DNA from: CAZIBG01 sp964536985
GTDB lineage: Bacteria; Patescibacteriota; Saccharimonadia; Saccharimonadales; AWTP1-31
Assembly (NCBI GenBank): GCA_964536985.1
Contig: CAZIBG010000003.1
Location: 1 to 64,000 of the forward strand
Reading direction: 5' to 3'
Length of the DNA: 64,000 nt
Of the stretch, positions 15,494 to 24,134 are shown piece after piece. Position numbers and translations under genes: made by a program. Under the pieces are notes generated by a model. That model searched no databases. It had not been told where the DNA came from and was given only the letters and a program-made list of their open reading frames with translations. Within the stretch, counting starts at the first letter, position 1; the number at the start of each line of letters is the position of its first letter.

Positions 15494-17200
15494 ATGCACG
15501 GCAACGTCTTTAGTGAAATAAGCATTATTGTTGCACTAGCAGCTTTGGTTGCGCTTATTATGCGCGCCCTGCGTCAGCCTTTGATTATTGGTCACATCAT
15601 TACCGGTATTATTGCCGGCCCATCGTTTCTTAAAATAATTCATGCCGAAGCCAGCTTTAGCGGGCTGTCCGAAATGGGAGTTGCTCTGCTGCTATTCATC
15701 ATTGGATTAGACCTTAGTATTAAAGCTCTTTCTAGGGTTGGTAAGGCGGTTTTTGTAACTACCTCAATCCAGATTGGAAGTGTTACCGCTGTTGGCTATG
15801 CCGTTTGTTTGTTGCTTGGGTTTGGTAAGACAGAGTCAGCAATCCTCGGACTTGGGCTAGCCATGAGCAGCACCATCATTATCGTTAAGCTACTGAATGA
15901 CAAAAAAGAGACTGGCCGCCTGTATGCCCAAATTGCTATCGGTGTGTTGCTGCTGCAGGATATTGTGGCGACGGTTGCCAAGATTGGATTAGCCGCACGT
16001 TCCCGCGAAGGCGACACCGTCCAAACCTTAATAACTTTAGGTATCCGTGGTGTAGCGCTAATTGCTGGCATGTACATTGTTGTGAAGTATATTATTCCGC
16101 GATTAACTAACTCGCTCGAGCATAGTCGTGAACTGCTCCTGCTCTTCTCTTTAGGTTGGGGGCTTGGCCTAGCATACTTATTCCAGAGAGCTGGTTTTTC
16201 TATCGAAATCGGTGCGCTGTTCGCAGGTGTTAGTCTGGCCAGCCTACCGTACAGCAGCGAGATGGCTTCAAAGCTCAAACCACTCCGTGATTTCTTCCTG
16301 GTCATCTTCTTTATTACCCTTGGACAATCGATGTCACCAGGTCAGTTAACGGGCGTAATCGGGCCGGCCTTGGTGCTCAGTGCCGTGGTACTAGTGGTCA
16401 AACCACTTAGCGTCCTGACCAGCATGGGACTACTTGGCTACACCAAAAGGGCAAGCTTTAAGGCGGCTGTAGCCATGAGCCAGGTCAGTGAATTCTCGTT
16501 GGTCTTCTTGGTAGCCGCTAAGGCCTCTGGATTTGTTGGACAAGAGGCATCAGCAGCGCTTACATTGACGGCGCTGATTACATTTGCAGCATCAACCTAC
16601 CTTATTAAGTACGACAATTCCTTGTTCACTAAACTCGAATCAAACCTAAGATTGTTCGAACACCATGTTACCAAGTCAGAACCAAGCAAAGGAATCAATA
16701 ACTATCCTATTGTTTTATTTGGCTACCGCAAGGGTGGTCATGAATTCCTTAAGACGTTCAAGAACATGGGCAAGAAATATATTGTGGTCGACTACGACCC
16801 AGAAAACATCGAGACCTTAGAGCACCAACAAACACACTATCTATACGGAGATGCCACCGATCCTGAGCTTTTAGACGAACTAAACCTCAACAAAACAAAA
16901 CTAGTAGTCTCTACTATTGGCGACCGTGAAACCAACAAATTCTTGGCACACTGGCTTAATACCCATAACCCCAATGCTGTATTTGTTTGCTCGGCTGACC
17001 GCGCCGAACACGCCTCGGACTTGTATGCCGAAGGTGCTAGTTACGTAATGATGCCCCACTATATTGGCTCTGAAAAGATCAGCACCTTCATCCGAAAGAA
17101 TGGCTTTAATAAAACCGAGTTCAAACACTTCCGCGAAAAACACCTGGTATATCTTCAGTCACACTTCGACTCTATGGATCTTGGCGACGAAACTTCCTAA
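15494..17200 (+). CDS. CPA2-family monovalent cation/proton antiporter with TrkA-N domain
   Basis: 568 residues. The first 390 or so form the transporter, with about 12 membrane segments and family motifs GHIITGIIAGPS, LLLFIIGLDLS and LLLQDIVA. Residues about 400-520 are a TrkA-N (RCK) Rossmann domain: PIVLFGYRKGG, VVDYDPE, YGDATDP. This is the KefB/KefC/RosB type of K+ or Na+/H+ antiporter gated by a nucleotide or redox ligand. Only a weak GGAG precedes the start. The 3' end overlaps the convergent nadD-like gene by 29 bp. Confidence 0.93.
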   Translation: MHGNVFSEISIIVALAALVALIMRALRQPLIIGHIITGIIAGPSFLKIIHAEASFSGLSEMGVALLLFIIGLDLSIKALSRVGKAVFVTTSIQIGSVTAVGYAVCLLLGFGKTESAILGLGLAMSSTIIIVKLLNDKKETGRLYAQIAIGVLLLQDIVATVAKIGLAARSREGDTVQTLITLGIRGVALIAGMYIVVKYIIPRLTNSLEHSRELLLLFSLGWGLGLAYLFQRAGFSIEIGALFAGVSLASLPYSSEMASKLKPLRDFFLVIFFITLGQSMSPGQLTGVIGPALVLSAVVLVVKPLSVLTSMGLLGYTKRASFKAAVAMSQVSEFSLVFLVAAKASGFVGQEASAALTLTALITFAASTYLIKYDNSLFTKLESNLRLFEHHVTKSEPSKGINNYPIVLFGYRKGGHEFLKTFKNMGKKYIVVDYDPENIETLEHQQTHYLYGDATDPELLDELNLNKTKLVVSTIGDRETNKFLAHWLNTHNPNAVFVCSADRAEHASDLYAEGASYVMMPHYIGSEKISTFIRKNGFNKTEFKHFREKHLVYLQSHFDSMDLGDETS

Positions 17201-17783
17201 CATCGTGATAAAGCCAGTTCTTCTTGGCATAAGCCGCCACACTCGGCACGACATCGTCGTTTGGTAGATCATCGATCATGGCCTGACGAATAGCAGACGA
17301 CGAGGCATGTCGCTCGACACTGTCGATAACCTGGAATTCAAGAGGTTGAGCAGGAAGATTGTGGACATGCTCTAGGGCTTGAGCAACTTCATACGCACCC
17401 CTAACCCCCACAACAAGCCCCACTTTATTCAGCATCAAGTCTACTCGCGGCCAGCTGGGCATATGCTCGAATAAATCCGTCCCCATTAGAAGAACCAACC
17501 GGCAATCTGGAAGTTTTTGCTGCAGCTTTGGCAGGGTTGTTTTGGCAAGAAAGTACCGGTCAGGCAACTCCAGAACCGCCAAGTTTTTGTAGGGACGAGT
17601 TGCCAGTCGCAACATCGCGACTCGGTGGGCAATATGCGTAACTTGTGGCTTGCGACGCGGGCGAACCTCGGGCATAAAGTAAACCATATCCAAATTTGCT
17701 GCCTCGGCCGCCTGCAGTGCAAAGGCTATGTGCCCTTTGTGGATCGGATCAAAACTGCCGCTAATAATGCCAATGCGTTTCAT
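17172..17783 (-). CDS. nadD: Nicotinate-nucleotide adenylyltransferase-like protein
   Basis: 203 residues. The nucleotidyltransferase signature GSFDPIHKGH at 9-18 is followed by VYFMPEVRPRRKP and, near the C-terminus, the SSSAIR motif with a basic end. This fits NadD (NaMN + ATP to NaAD), although specificity within the cytidylyltransferase-like superfamily is not certain. Many CPR genomes lack full NAD synthesis, so it may act in salvage. It overlaps the antiporter gene by 29 bp tail to tail and starts 9 bp after the stop of the upstream hypothetical gene, with which it may be co-transcribed. Confidence 0.82.
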   Translation of the reverse strand: MKRIGIISGSFDPIHKGHIAFALQAAEAANLDMVYFMPEVRPRRKPQVTHIAHRVAMLRLATRPYKNLAVLELPDRYFLAKTTLPKLQQKLPDCRLVLLMGTDLFEHMPSWPRVDLMLNKVGLVVGVRGAYEVAQALEHVHNLPAQPLEFQVIDSVERHASSSAIRQAMIDDLPNDDVVPSVAAYAKKNWLYHDVRKFRRQDP

Positions 17784-17792
17784 GCATCTAGC

Positions 17793-19370
17793 TTAACATC
17801 GAACACTCTTACCGCGATCTTCTTTGGACTCGTTACATTTAGGGCAGTATTCGGCATAGCCACCAAGTGGTCGTGTAACCGTATGCTGGTTCTTGCACTT
17901 AAACTTCAATGGGCCCTTACCATCCGGCCCGTCACTCTTGTTTTCCTTGTCAATGTCGGTATTAATCTTTCCACCAAGTGCGCCTTGCGGGTCGAGTGGA
18001 TCACCAAATTCAATATGCGCACCACACCCTCCGTACGACCGGCCCTCCCTAACTCCTCTAGTCAAATTGCCTCCCATCTTATCTATAAATGTTTGCTCTT
18101 GAAGCCATTGCATATGAGCTGCTGGCTGGACATTAATGACAGGCGATGAGCTTCTGGAGTGTGTTATGCCGGGCATGATGACGGAACGCAGTGTCTCAGC
18201 CATAGAGTACAGTACCGCACCGTGCATCACCACAGCATCATCGGCATCAAATGAATTTTTATTGTTAATGACCCGAATAGCCAGGGCGTTCTCTTCGTTC
18301 ATTCGGGCTGTAGCTGGCTGAATAGCGTATACAAACTGATCTGTCTCATCGGTTTTTACACCACAAGCAAGTGACATGGCGACTGGCAGATATAGTGCTT
18401 CGAAGGCCTGGTTGGTTAATGTCGACTGCTGCTCCACTAGCTGCTTAGTTGTAGTGATTTTTGGAGGTAATCCAGCATCGTCCTCATACTCAACAACAAA
18501 ATCCTTAAGCAACTCACAGGCCTCCTGGTACTCCATGTTGGCTGTTATTGGATGGGTAATAAGTTCAGTGGGCGTAACATCTTCTGGCACATCAACGCCA
18601 CGATCACGGAGTTTTTCGGCCAGCTTAGCGACATTGCTTTTATCGATGGAGAGGACCTTGGTAGTTAAAGTACCGTCTGGCTCGGCAAAGTATAACTGCC
18701 CCATGGCACACTCAAACTCCGTATTATAGCCAAGACCTTGCCAAAACTTCTTACCGTCCCGCTTGATGCCGTCTTCTGGAAGAGCGCTAATTGCCAGAAC
18801 GACGTTATGGCCTGCGCCGCTAAACATTGGCTCCACAAAATCAGTTAGAAGAGCTAGGTCCGCCAGGTCACGATCGGCCTGGATGTCATAGCAACTATTA
18901 CTATTCTCGGCTATTTGTCGAGAGCTCTTGGCGCCGCGACTAATCAGGTCGGCAACTGGTTCGTTATTCTTAGCTAAGACTCGGCCGTCTGACACGGCAA
19001 AACTATCGTCGCGCTCAATTGTTACATACTCACCTAGACCGTCGGCTGTCTTAATCATTTCGTTAACGGCAGTTTCGAACTCGTCTTTAAGCCGTAATAC
19101 CTCACTATTGCCCAGAACTTCTCGCTTCCAGCCTGTTCCAAACTCAGCAATTCCGTCCAACGCCACATGGCCAGCGGCCAACATGACATTCATACTCTTG
19201 CCGTAAACCTGTTCGGTATCTTCTACGATCCGGTCAATAACCGCTGGCGCGAACTGAGATTCAAAGAACTCAAAGTCAGCTTCCGTCCCCCTATACTGCT
19301 CGACTGGTGATGCAAACGCTACAGACAAAAAATACCCTCTTGATCCTGAACAGAAAGAGGGGTAACCCAT
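17793..19370 (-). CDS. Large hypothetical protein with C-terminal zinc-ribbon-like segment
   Basis: 525 residues, acidic and soluble. No signal peptide is convincing. The first about 25 residues (MGYPSFCSGSRGYF) may be spurious, with the true start further in. The middle is mixed alpha/beta with no recognised domain. Near the C-terminus, SYGGCGAHIEFGDP is followed by CKNQHTVTRPLGGYAEYCPKC, whose spaced Cys/His pairs suggest a treble-clef or zinc ribbon. Function unknown. An AGGAG two nt from the ATG is too close for a normal Shine-Dalgarno. Confidence 0.7.
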   Translation of the reverse strand: MGYPSFCSGSRGYFLSVAFASPVEQYRGTEADFEFFESQFAPAVIDRIVEDTEQVYGKSMNVMLAAGHVALDGIAEFGTGWKREVLGNSEVLRLKDEFETAVNEMIKTADGLGEYVTIERDDSFAVSDGRVLAKNNEPVADLISRGAKSSRQIAENSNSCYDIQADRDLADLALLTDFVEPMFSGAGHNVVLAISALPEDGIKRDGKKFWQGLGYNTEFECAMGQLYFAEPDGTLTTKVLSIDKSNVAKLAEKLRDRGVDVPEDVTPTELITHPITANMEYQEACELLKDFVVEYEDDAGLPPKITTTKQLVEQQSTLTNQAFEALYLPVAMSLACGVKTDETDQFVYAIQPATARMNEENALAIRVINNKNSFDADDAVVMHGAVLYSMAETLRSVIMPGITHSRSSSPVINVQPAAHMQWLQEQTFIDKMGGNLTRGVREGRSYGGCGAHIEFGDPLDPQGALGGKINTDIDKENKSDGPDGKGPLKFKCKNQHTVTRPLGGYAEYCPKCNESKEDRGKSVRC

Positions 19371-19567
19371 CGCTCCTGCTCGGAAGTCTTTACTGCTAGA
19401 TCGGACTTATCCACCCCTGTTATGATGATGGCTTACCGTTGCGGCACAGTTCTCGAATTGCACGAGATTCTTAGCAAATGATTTTTTAAACTACGCTTAG
19501 TATGACACCAAACGGCTGATGAATGAACACTAAATGCAGTGTAGAATTTGCAGCAGTATGTCCAGAT

Positions 19568-20374
19568 CTAGCGGACAGCTAATACGGCAAGAATGAGCAG
19601 GCCAAAACCAATCCGATAATATGCAAAGAACTTAAAGTCATGACTGGCTACGTACCTAAGCAGCCAATTTATAACGGCCAATGCTGCAATAAATGAAGTA
19701 ACCGTGCCGATAACTAATGCACTTGCGCCGCCGGTTACCTGCGAGATCTTGTCTCCTTCTGTGTATAACTTATACGCACCGGCCAGGACGATGACGGGGA
19801 TACTCAGATAAAACGAGAACGTCGTTGCGGTTACACGGTCTAGGCCGCTTAATAGTCCACCCATTATAGTTGACCCGGAACGTGAAACGCCGGGGATCAG
19901 GGATAGTATCTGATAGCAGCCAATCTGCAGGGCTTGTTTTACACCTATACTCTCGAGCTGGGCATCTATTTTGGCCTTCTTTGGCTTGTGGTATGTTTCG
20001 ATAGCCCAAATAACTACACCACCGACTATTAACGAGATCCCAACGGTTTTAGGTGTCGCGAACTCACCGAGCTTTTTATCAAATAACAGTCCCGTTACAC
20101 CGGCAGGTATAGTGGCCAGGATCCAAATCTTCCAAAAGTTAATGGTGGCCTTATCCCCAGCAAACAAACCTTTAACCTTAGCGATCAAATCGGCTCGGTA
20201 ATGCCAGATCACAGCAGCAATTGCTCCAAGTTGAATAACCACCGTGAATAGCTCGGCAGAATCTTTATAACCAATTGCCCGTTCGCTGACTACCAGATGA
20301 CCGGTACTTGAAATAGGCAAGAATTCGGTGAGTCCTTCGATGATGCCTAAAAGTATTGCTTGTAGAATTGCCAT
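19568..20374 (-). CDS. uppP: Undecaprenyl-diphosphatase
   Basis: 268 residues, about eight membrane helices. Signature motifs of the BacA/UppP family are present: EGLTEFLPISSTGH at 13-26 and IPGVSRSGST near 165. It dephosphorylates undecaprenyl pyrophosphate outside the membrane to recycle the lipid carrier for peptidoglycan and other glycopolymers. It is the third gene of an apparent operon GtrA - LexA-like - uppP, 14 bp after the LexA-like stop. Its link with the lipid carrier fits the GtrA protein and the divergent LytR-CpsA-Psr gene. The 197-bp stretch downstream (19371-19567) holds no recognisable feature beyond a weak TCTCG/CGAGA hairpin. Confidence 0.95.
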   Translation of the reverse strand: MAILQAILLGIIEGLTEFLPISSTGHLVVSERAIGYKDSAELFTVVIQLGAIAAVIWHYRADLIAKVKGLFAGDKATINFWKIWILATIPAGVTGLLFDKKLGEFATPKTVGISLIVGGVVIWAIETYHKPKKAKIDAQLESIGVKQALQIGCYQILSLIPGVSRSGSTIMGGLLSGLDRVTATTFSFYLSIPVIVLAGAYKLYTEGDKISQVTGGASALVIGTVTSFIAALAVINWLLRYVASHDFKFFAYYRIGFGLLILAVLAVR

Positions 20375-20388
20375 TGCAACCAGTATAG

Positions 20389-20853
20389 CTACTTGTCGGC
20401 AGGGTTAACAGTTTTATCTTTTAAGGGCTTGAGCCGCGGTATGAAAGAATGCGCTGCGCCTTCGAGTCCTAAAATCTTGAGTGCACCCACTAAAACGTAC
20501 AGGCTATCTACCTCTGACTCAGGCGGTCGGGGCTGTGCTTCTAGTTCCTTAAACAAGCCTTCTACTTTTTTGACTAACCACTTCTCTTGGCTGGCGGTAA
20601 CTTGTGTAGAGATGACTTTTGTTGCGTCAACAGCCTGTACCACTTCGAGCGACCGAGCTGAGTGATCTCGTTTACGTAAATGGCCGCGAGTAATCAGGCT
20701 ATTAACATGTAACGATACGGTGGCCACCGATGTATAGTTGAGGCCATTCATGATTTCTCGGTAGCTGGGACTGTAGCCATGCTCGGTAATAAAGCCGGTG
20801 ATGTAGTCGAGGATTTCTCGTTGTTTTTTGGTTGGACGAACCGTTTCGGGCAT
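20389..20853 (-). CDS. LexA-like winged-helix protein lacking the S24 peptidase domain
   Basis: 154 residues. Residues 5-70 match the LexA DNA-binding domain (TKKQREILDYITGFITEHGY, SPSYREI, ATVSLHVNSLITRGHLRKR). The normal autocleavage domain with its Ser-Lys dyad is replaced by about 80 helical residues with no similarity. It therefore cannot be inactivated by RecA-stimulated self-cleavage like LexA, and is better seen as a transcription factor with another trigger. Its start overlaps the GtrA stop by 1 bp. The setting suggests control of envelope-lipid-carrier genes or autoregulation (inference). Confidence 0.85.
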   Translation of the reverse strand: MPETVRPTKKQREILDYITGFITEHGYSPSYREIMNGLNYTSVATVSLHVNSLITRGHLRKRDHSARSLEVVQAVDATKVISTQVTASQEKWLVKKVEGLFKELEAQPRPPESEVDSLYVLVGALKILGLEGAAHSFIPRLKPLKDKTVNPADK

Positions 20854-21290
20854 TATTTTGCACCTTTTTTAGATTGAGTCGGAAAAACCCACAACTTATA
20901 CCAAAGATAGTTCCAGACAGTGAAGAAGCCTGCCGAAACAAACTGGCCAAGGTATGGGGTTAAGCCGAGACCTTTGAGTCCAGCAACGATAAAGTAATCT
21001 AACACAAAGTTAACCAGTGTTATAACGGCGTAACGCACGGTAACTTGCTTGCGATTGCCACGCCTGCTCTTCTCGTTAAAGACCCAGTGCCGCTGAAGGA
21101 TATAGTTCACCGTCCAACCACTGAGGTTAGCGATCAGTTTAGCCCACCATAAACTTAGGCCTAGAACCTGATCTCCCAGGAAAAATACCAGGTAGCCAGT
21201 CCAGAAAAACGCCCCGCCACTAACCATGTATTGGGCAATACGTATCAGTTCTGATCTGTTCTTTTTACTAAGCTTTTGTTTATGTGCCAT
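20853..21290 (-). CDS. GtrA-family membrane protein
   Basis: 145 residues with four membrane helices and the GtrA pattern: RIAQYMVSGGAFFWTGYLV, ANLSGWTVNYILQRHWVF, FFTVWNYLWYKLWVF. Both ends are basic. GtrA proteins are thought to help flip or present undecaprenyl-phosphate-linked sugars. First gene of the operon with the LexA-like protein and uppP. A TATACT-type promoter lies about 30 bp upstream in the divergent region shared with the LytR-CpsA-Psr gene. Confidence 0.9.
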   Translation of the reverse strand: MAHKQKLSKKNRSELIRIAQYMVSGGAFFWTGYLVFFLGDQVLGLSLWWAKLIANLSGWTVNYILQRHWVFNEKSRRGNRKQVTVRYAVITLVNFVLDYFIVAGLKGLGLTPYLGQFVSAGFFTVWNYLWYKLWVFPTQSKKGAK

Positions 21291-21388
21291 GGGTTTTGAT
21301 TCTTATGCTTAGTATATCAGAGTTATACACACCTTAAGATGCCTTTTCAAGAGACATAAGCGGTCGAAACAGGTATAATAGCCGTCAT

Positions 21389-23086
21389 ATGTCCGATAAA
21401 AAACCGCGTTTTAAAAGTCTTAAAAAAACCACTCCAAACACCTCTGTCGACGGCTTTGTCCCGCGCCGAAAATCACCACTCGCTAAGCCTCAATACTATG
21501 GAACTTCCAGTGCCATCACTGGTGGCCCGCGTCGTGCCTTAAGCCAGCGAGAACGGATACCAACCGAAACACTCGATATACCTGAAAATGATGAAGTTCC
21601 AACACTTGGAAATTTTGACCAACCCGAAAACGATGTCTTTGCTGATGTGCAAAAAGCCGACCTACCGAAAGAATCCAAAGACAAGAAAGAAAAGAAGCAT
21701 GGTCGGCTACGTACTTGGTGGAAGAACCGCTCCCTTAAGTTCAAGTTAGGCCTTGTGGCAATTATTGTAATCATCGGACTGGGATCTGCAGCTGGAATTC
21801 GCCTTTATAGCTTCTTTAACTCGGTATTCGGTCGTGGCGTGGGCAACAGTAAGTCCTCTGCCCTTAATGATGAAGTTAAGCCCGAGCAACTTAACACCGA
21901 GGGTGATGGCCGCCTCAACATCCTACTAATGGGACGTGGTGGTGCCGAGAACGAAGCTCCTGACCTCACCGATACACTTTTAATTGCTAGTATTGATCTA
22001 GAGAGCCAGTCGGCTTCACTACTTAGTATCCCACGAGACACCTGGGTGGAGAGTAATGGTTCTAGCTCAAAGGTTAACGCCGTCTACAGCCTGACTAAAA
22101 TGTCCTCTACCAGTCGTGGCAAATCCACTGACGACGCCGAAAAAGCCGGAATTCAAGCCGCTATTGGAATCGCCCGCGAAGTTTCTGGAGTGCCAATCCA
22201 TAAGTACTTACTGACTGACTACAAAGCCTTCCGTGATGTCGTGAACGCTCTTGGCGGTGTTGATGTGACCGTACCAGAGGCAATCAACGATAGATTTACA
22301 GGTTGGCGCTTTAAAGCTGGCACCCAAACCATGGACGGAGCAAAAGCATTGCAGTACGCCCGCACCAGACACGGTAGCACCAGGGGTGACTTTGACCGTA
22401 ACGAGAACCAACGCCGATTACTTGTTGCTATGCGCGAAAAAGCCACCAGCACCGGGATCGTTGCCAATCCAGTTCGCCTTAACAGCCTGGCTAATGCTGT
22501 TCAAAAGAATATCCGCACCGATCTATCTATTGATGAAGCCAAGACACTCTTCGAAAAAACAAAAACCCTTCCCGATTCGGCCATTAAGTCGCTCGATCTT
22601 GCCGATCCTAAAGGCCCGTTAGTAACCACTGGCAACGTCAATGGGCAATCCATTGTTCGACCTCAAGCCGGACTAGATGACTACACCAAAATCCGTGCCT
22701 ATGCCCGAACCAATATGATTGATCCTTACCTCAGGAAGGAAGCTCCAACGCTTGCCGTCTATAACGGTTCTGGACGAACTGGCATGGCCACTACTGTTGG
22801 GGATGTCCTGGATGGCTACGGCTACAAAGTTCTAATTAAAGAAACAAGCAAGTCGACCCAACCCAAGACACTTATCATCCGCATGAATAAAGAAACCAAA
22901 AAGCCTTTTACCGAGCGCTACCTAACTGTTCGCTTCAAGGGTGTTATCACTAATAGCTTACCGACTGGCATTGTCGAAACTCCTGCCGCGAGCGCGACAA
23001 CAACCGCAGCAACTGCTGCTCCAAAGCCCGACTATATCATTGTTCTAGGCACCGACTACCGCCAGGCAACCGGCCCTACCTGGTAA
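21389..23086 (+). CDS. LytR-CpsA-Psr family glycopolymer transferase with LytR_C domain
   Basis: 565 residues. The cytoplasmic N-terminus is long (about 110 residues, basic and disordered), followed by one membrane helix at about 113-135. The LCP domain has the family residues: DLTDTLLIASID, LLSIPRDTWVE, and the Arg-rich RTRHGSTRGDFDRNENQRR. A LytR_C domain follows (LAVYNGSGRTGMATTVGDVL), then an Ala/Thr-rich linker and a short tail. LCP enzymes transfer glycopolymers from undecaprenyl-PP to cell-wall acceptors outside the membrane, so this is a likely final step for polysaccharides made at 36-64 kb. TATAAT at 21374-21379 lies 9 nt before the ATG. Confidence 0.95.
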   Translation: MSDKKPRFKSLKKTTPNTSVDGFVPRRKSPLAKPQYYGTSSAITGGPRRALSQRERIPTETLDIPENDEVPTLGNFDQPENDVFADVQKADLPKESKDKKEKKHGRLRTWWKNRSLKFKLGLVAIIVIIGLGSAAGIRLYSFFNSVFGRGVGNSKSSALNDEVKPEQLNTEGDGRLNILLMGRGGAENEAPDLTDTLLIASIDLESQSASLLSIPRDTWVESNGSSSKVNAVYSLTKMSSTSRGKSTDDAEKAGIQAAIGIAREVSGVPIHKYLLTDYKAFRDVVNALGGVDVTVPEAINDRFTGWRFKAGTQTMDGAKALQYARTRHGSTRGDFDRNENQRRLLVAMREKATSTGIVANPVRLNSLANAVQKNIRTDLSIDEAKTLFEKTKTLPDSAIKSLDLADPKGPLVTTGNVNGQSIVRPQAGLDDYTKIRAYARTNMIDPYLRKEAPTLAVYNGSGRTGMATTVGDVLDGYGYKVLIKETSKSTQPKTLIIRMNKETKKPFTERYLTVRFKGVITNSLPTGIVETPAASATTTAATAAPKPDYIIVLGTDYRQATGPTW

Positions 23087-23142
23087 GAGACTGATGTAGA
23101 CCAGCCTAGCCAATGCAAAGTGATAACTTATTCTGTTTCTTC

Positions 23143-23739
23143 TTAATTTTTTTTGTATTTCTGAACAAGTGGTAACGTGATAGTCCTGCTTTTGTCAGAA
23201 GAGCGAATCAATGCATGAACAGGACGGAACTCGTATCCTATGTGCATTATTCTTGCGCCCAACTTTGAAGAAGCGTTAAATGCAGGTAGCAGATCGGTGT
23301 CGGCGCTAACTACAACAATTTCGGTATCTTTATCTGCCTCCGTGATCATCCTCACTGCCAATCCGACGTCAACGCCCTTCTCTGTGAGTTTCCATGTCTG
23401 ATGATCACATGACTCACAGAGATCCGACTCACGAGCACGTAGATACCCGACTTTGATAAAGTGAATCTTTTGATTCTGAATCTGATTCATAAAGGAGCCT
23501 TGAGTACGGATTGCTCGTTCTGACTTTTTTAGCAACTCCTCACTCATAGTGTACTTTCGTAAGCGCGCACCAAACCAGAGAATTTGCGATGGCATATTGT
23601 CGGACAATAGCTCCTCAATTAACCCACGAAAGTTAAAGCCATCTACGTGGGACCTCGGTGCCTTATTCGCTTCGTCACCCAGCATATGCCTAAGCCCATA
23701 GACAAGATTCTCGCCGTCAATCAACACTATTCTTCTCAT
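23143..23739 (-). CDS. NYN-domain (LabA/DUF88-like) putative ribonuclease
   Basis: 198 residues from the ATG at 23739; a TATAAT at 23746-23751 lies 6 nt upstream, ruling out the longer reading from 23814. The PIN-like NYN fold is visible: LIDGEN near the start (first acidic residue), KGVDVGLAVRMI in the middle, and VVSADTDLLPAF (second acidic cluster). A CxxC-like segment, DLCESCDHQT, may bind metal. NYN proteins are often RNases or RNA-processing factors. Specificity unknown. Confidence 0.88.
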   Translation of the reverse strand: MRRIVLIDGENLVYGLRHMLGDEANKAPRSHVDGFNFRGLIEELLSDNMPSQILWFGARLRKYTMSEELLKKSERAIRTQGSFMNQIQNQKIHFIKVGYLRARESDLCESCDHQTWKLTEKGVDVGLAVRMITEADKDTEIVVVSADTDLLPAFNASSKLGARIMHIGYEFRPVHALIRSSDKSRTITLPLVQKYKKN

Positions 23740-23755
23740 TTGTGTATTATACCAA

Positions 23756-23790
23756 CAAAAAGACCTCGCGAGGACGGATCCAAGCGAGGT
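23756..23790 (-). terminator. Intrinsic terminator downstream of the 39-residue gene
   Basis: Arms ACCTCGC (23763-23769) and GCGAGGT (23784-23790). On the minus strand the stem is followed by CTTTTTG. It separates the 39-residue gene from the promoter of the NYN gene. Confidence 0.65.
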
Positions 23791-23900
23791 GCTGTAACTA
23801 CATTGTATCATCATTGACTATTATGTCAATAGATTGTGTACTCGCGCCTATATACTTAACTCAACAAAGCTGTAACTAGAGGTGGCTTTTGTATTTAGCC

Positions 23901-24020
23901 CTATTCCTTCTTTTTCTTTTTGATCGGTTTCGCCTTTACGATTATCTTCATTGCCTCATCGAATGGAAGATCAATTTTAAATGGCGGTAGACGATGTTTT
24001 TTGGGCTTAGGCTTTTCCAT
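23901..24020 (-). CDS. Small protein with LPFDEAxK motif
   Basis: 39 residues: basic N-terminus (MEKPKPKKHRLPPFKID), then LPFDEAMKIIVKAKP and a Lys-rich tail. This matches a widespread family of tiny bacterial proteins of the 'PFDEAlkrlL.vkP' type, often near restriction or methylase genes, of unknown function. A TATAAT at 24027-24032 (minus) lies 6 nt before the ATG, so the mRNA is predicted leaderless, and a terminator follows about 110 nt downstream. Family recognition is by eye. Confidence 0.72.
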   Translation of the reverse strand: MEKPKPKKHRLPPFKIDLPFDEAMKIIVKAKPIKKKKKE

Positions 24021-24134
24021 AGCTACATTATAGCCTTATTTTGAATTAGCACATTTCAACGCAGCAAAACGCTTGTCGTTGCCTTCATATTCACTAAAGC
24101 GTAAACTGCACCTATCTAACAGAGGTGACTTGGC

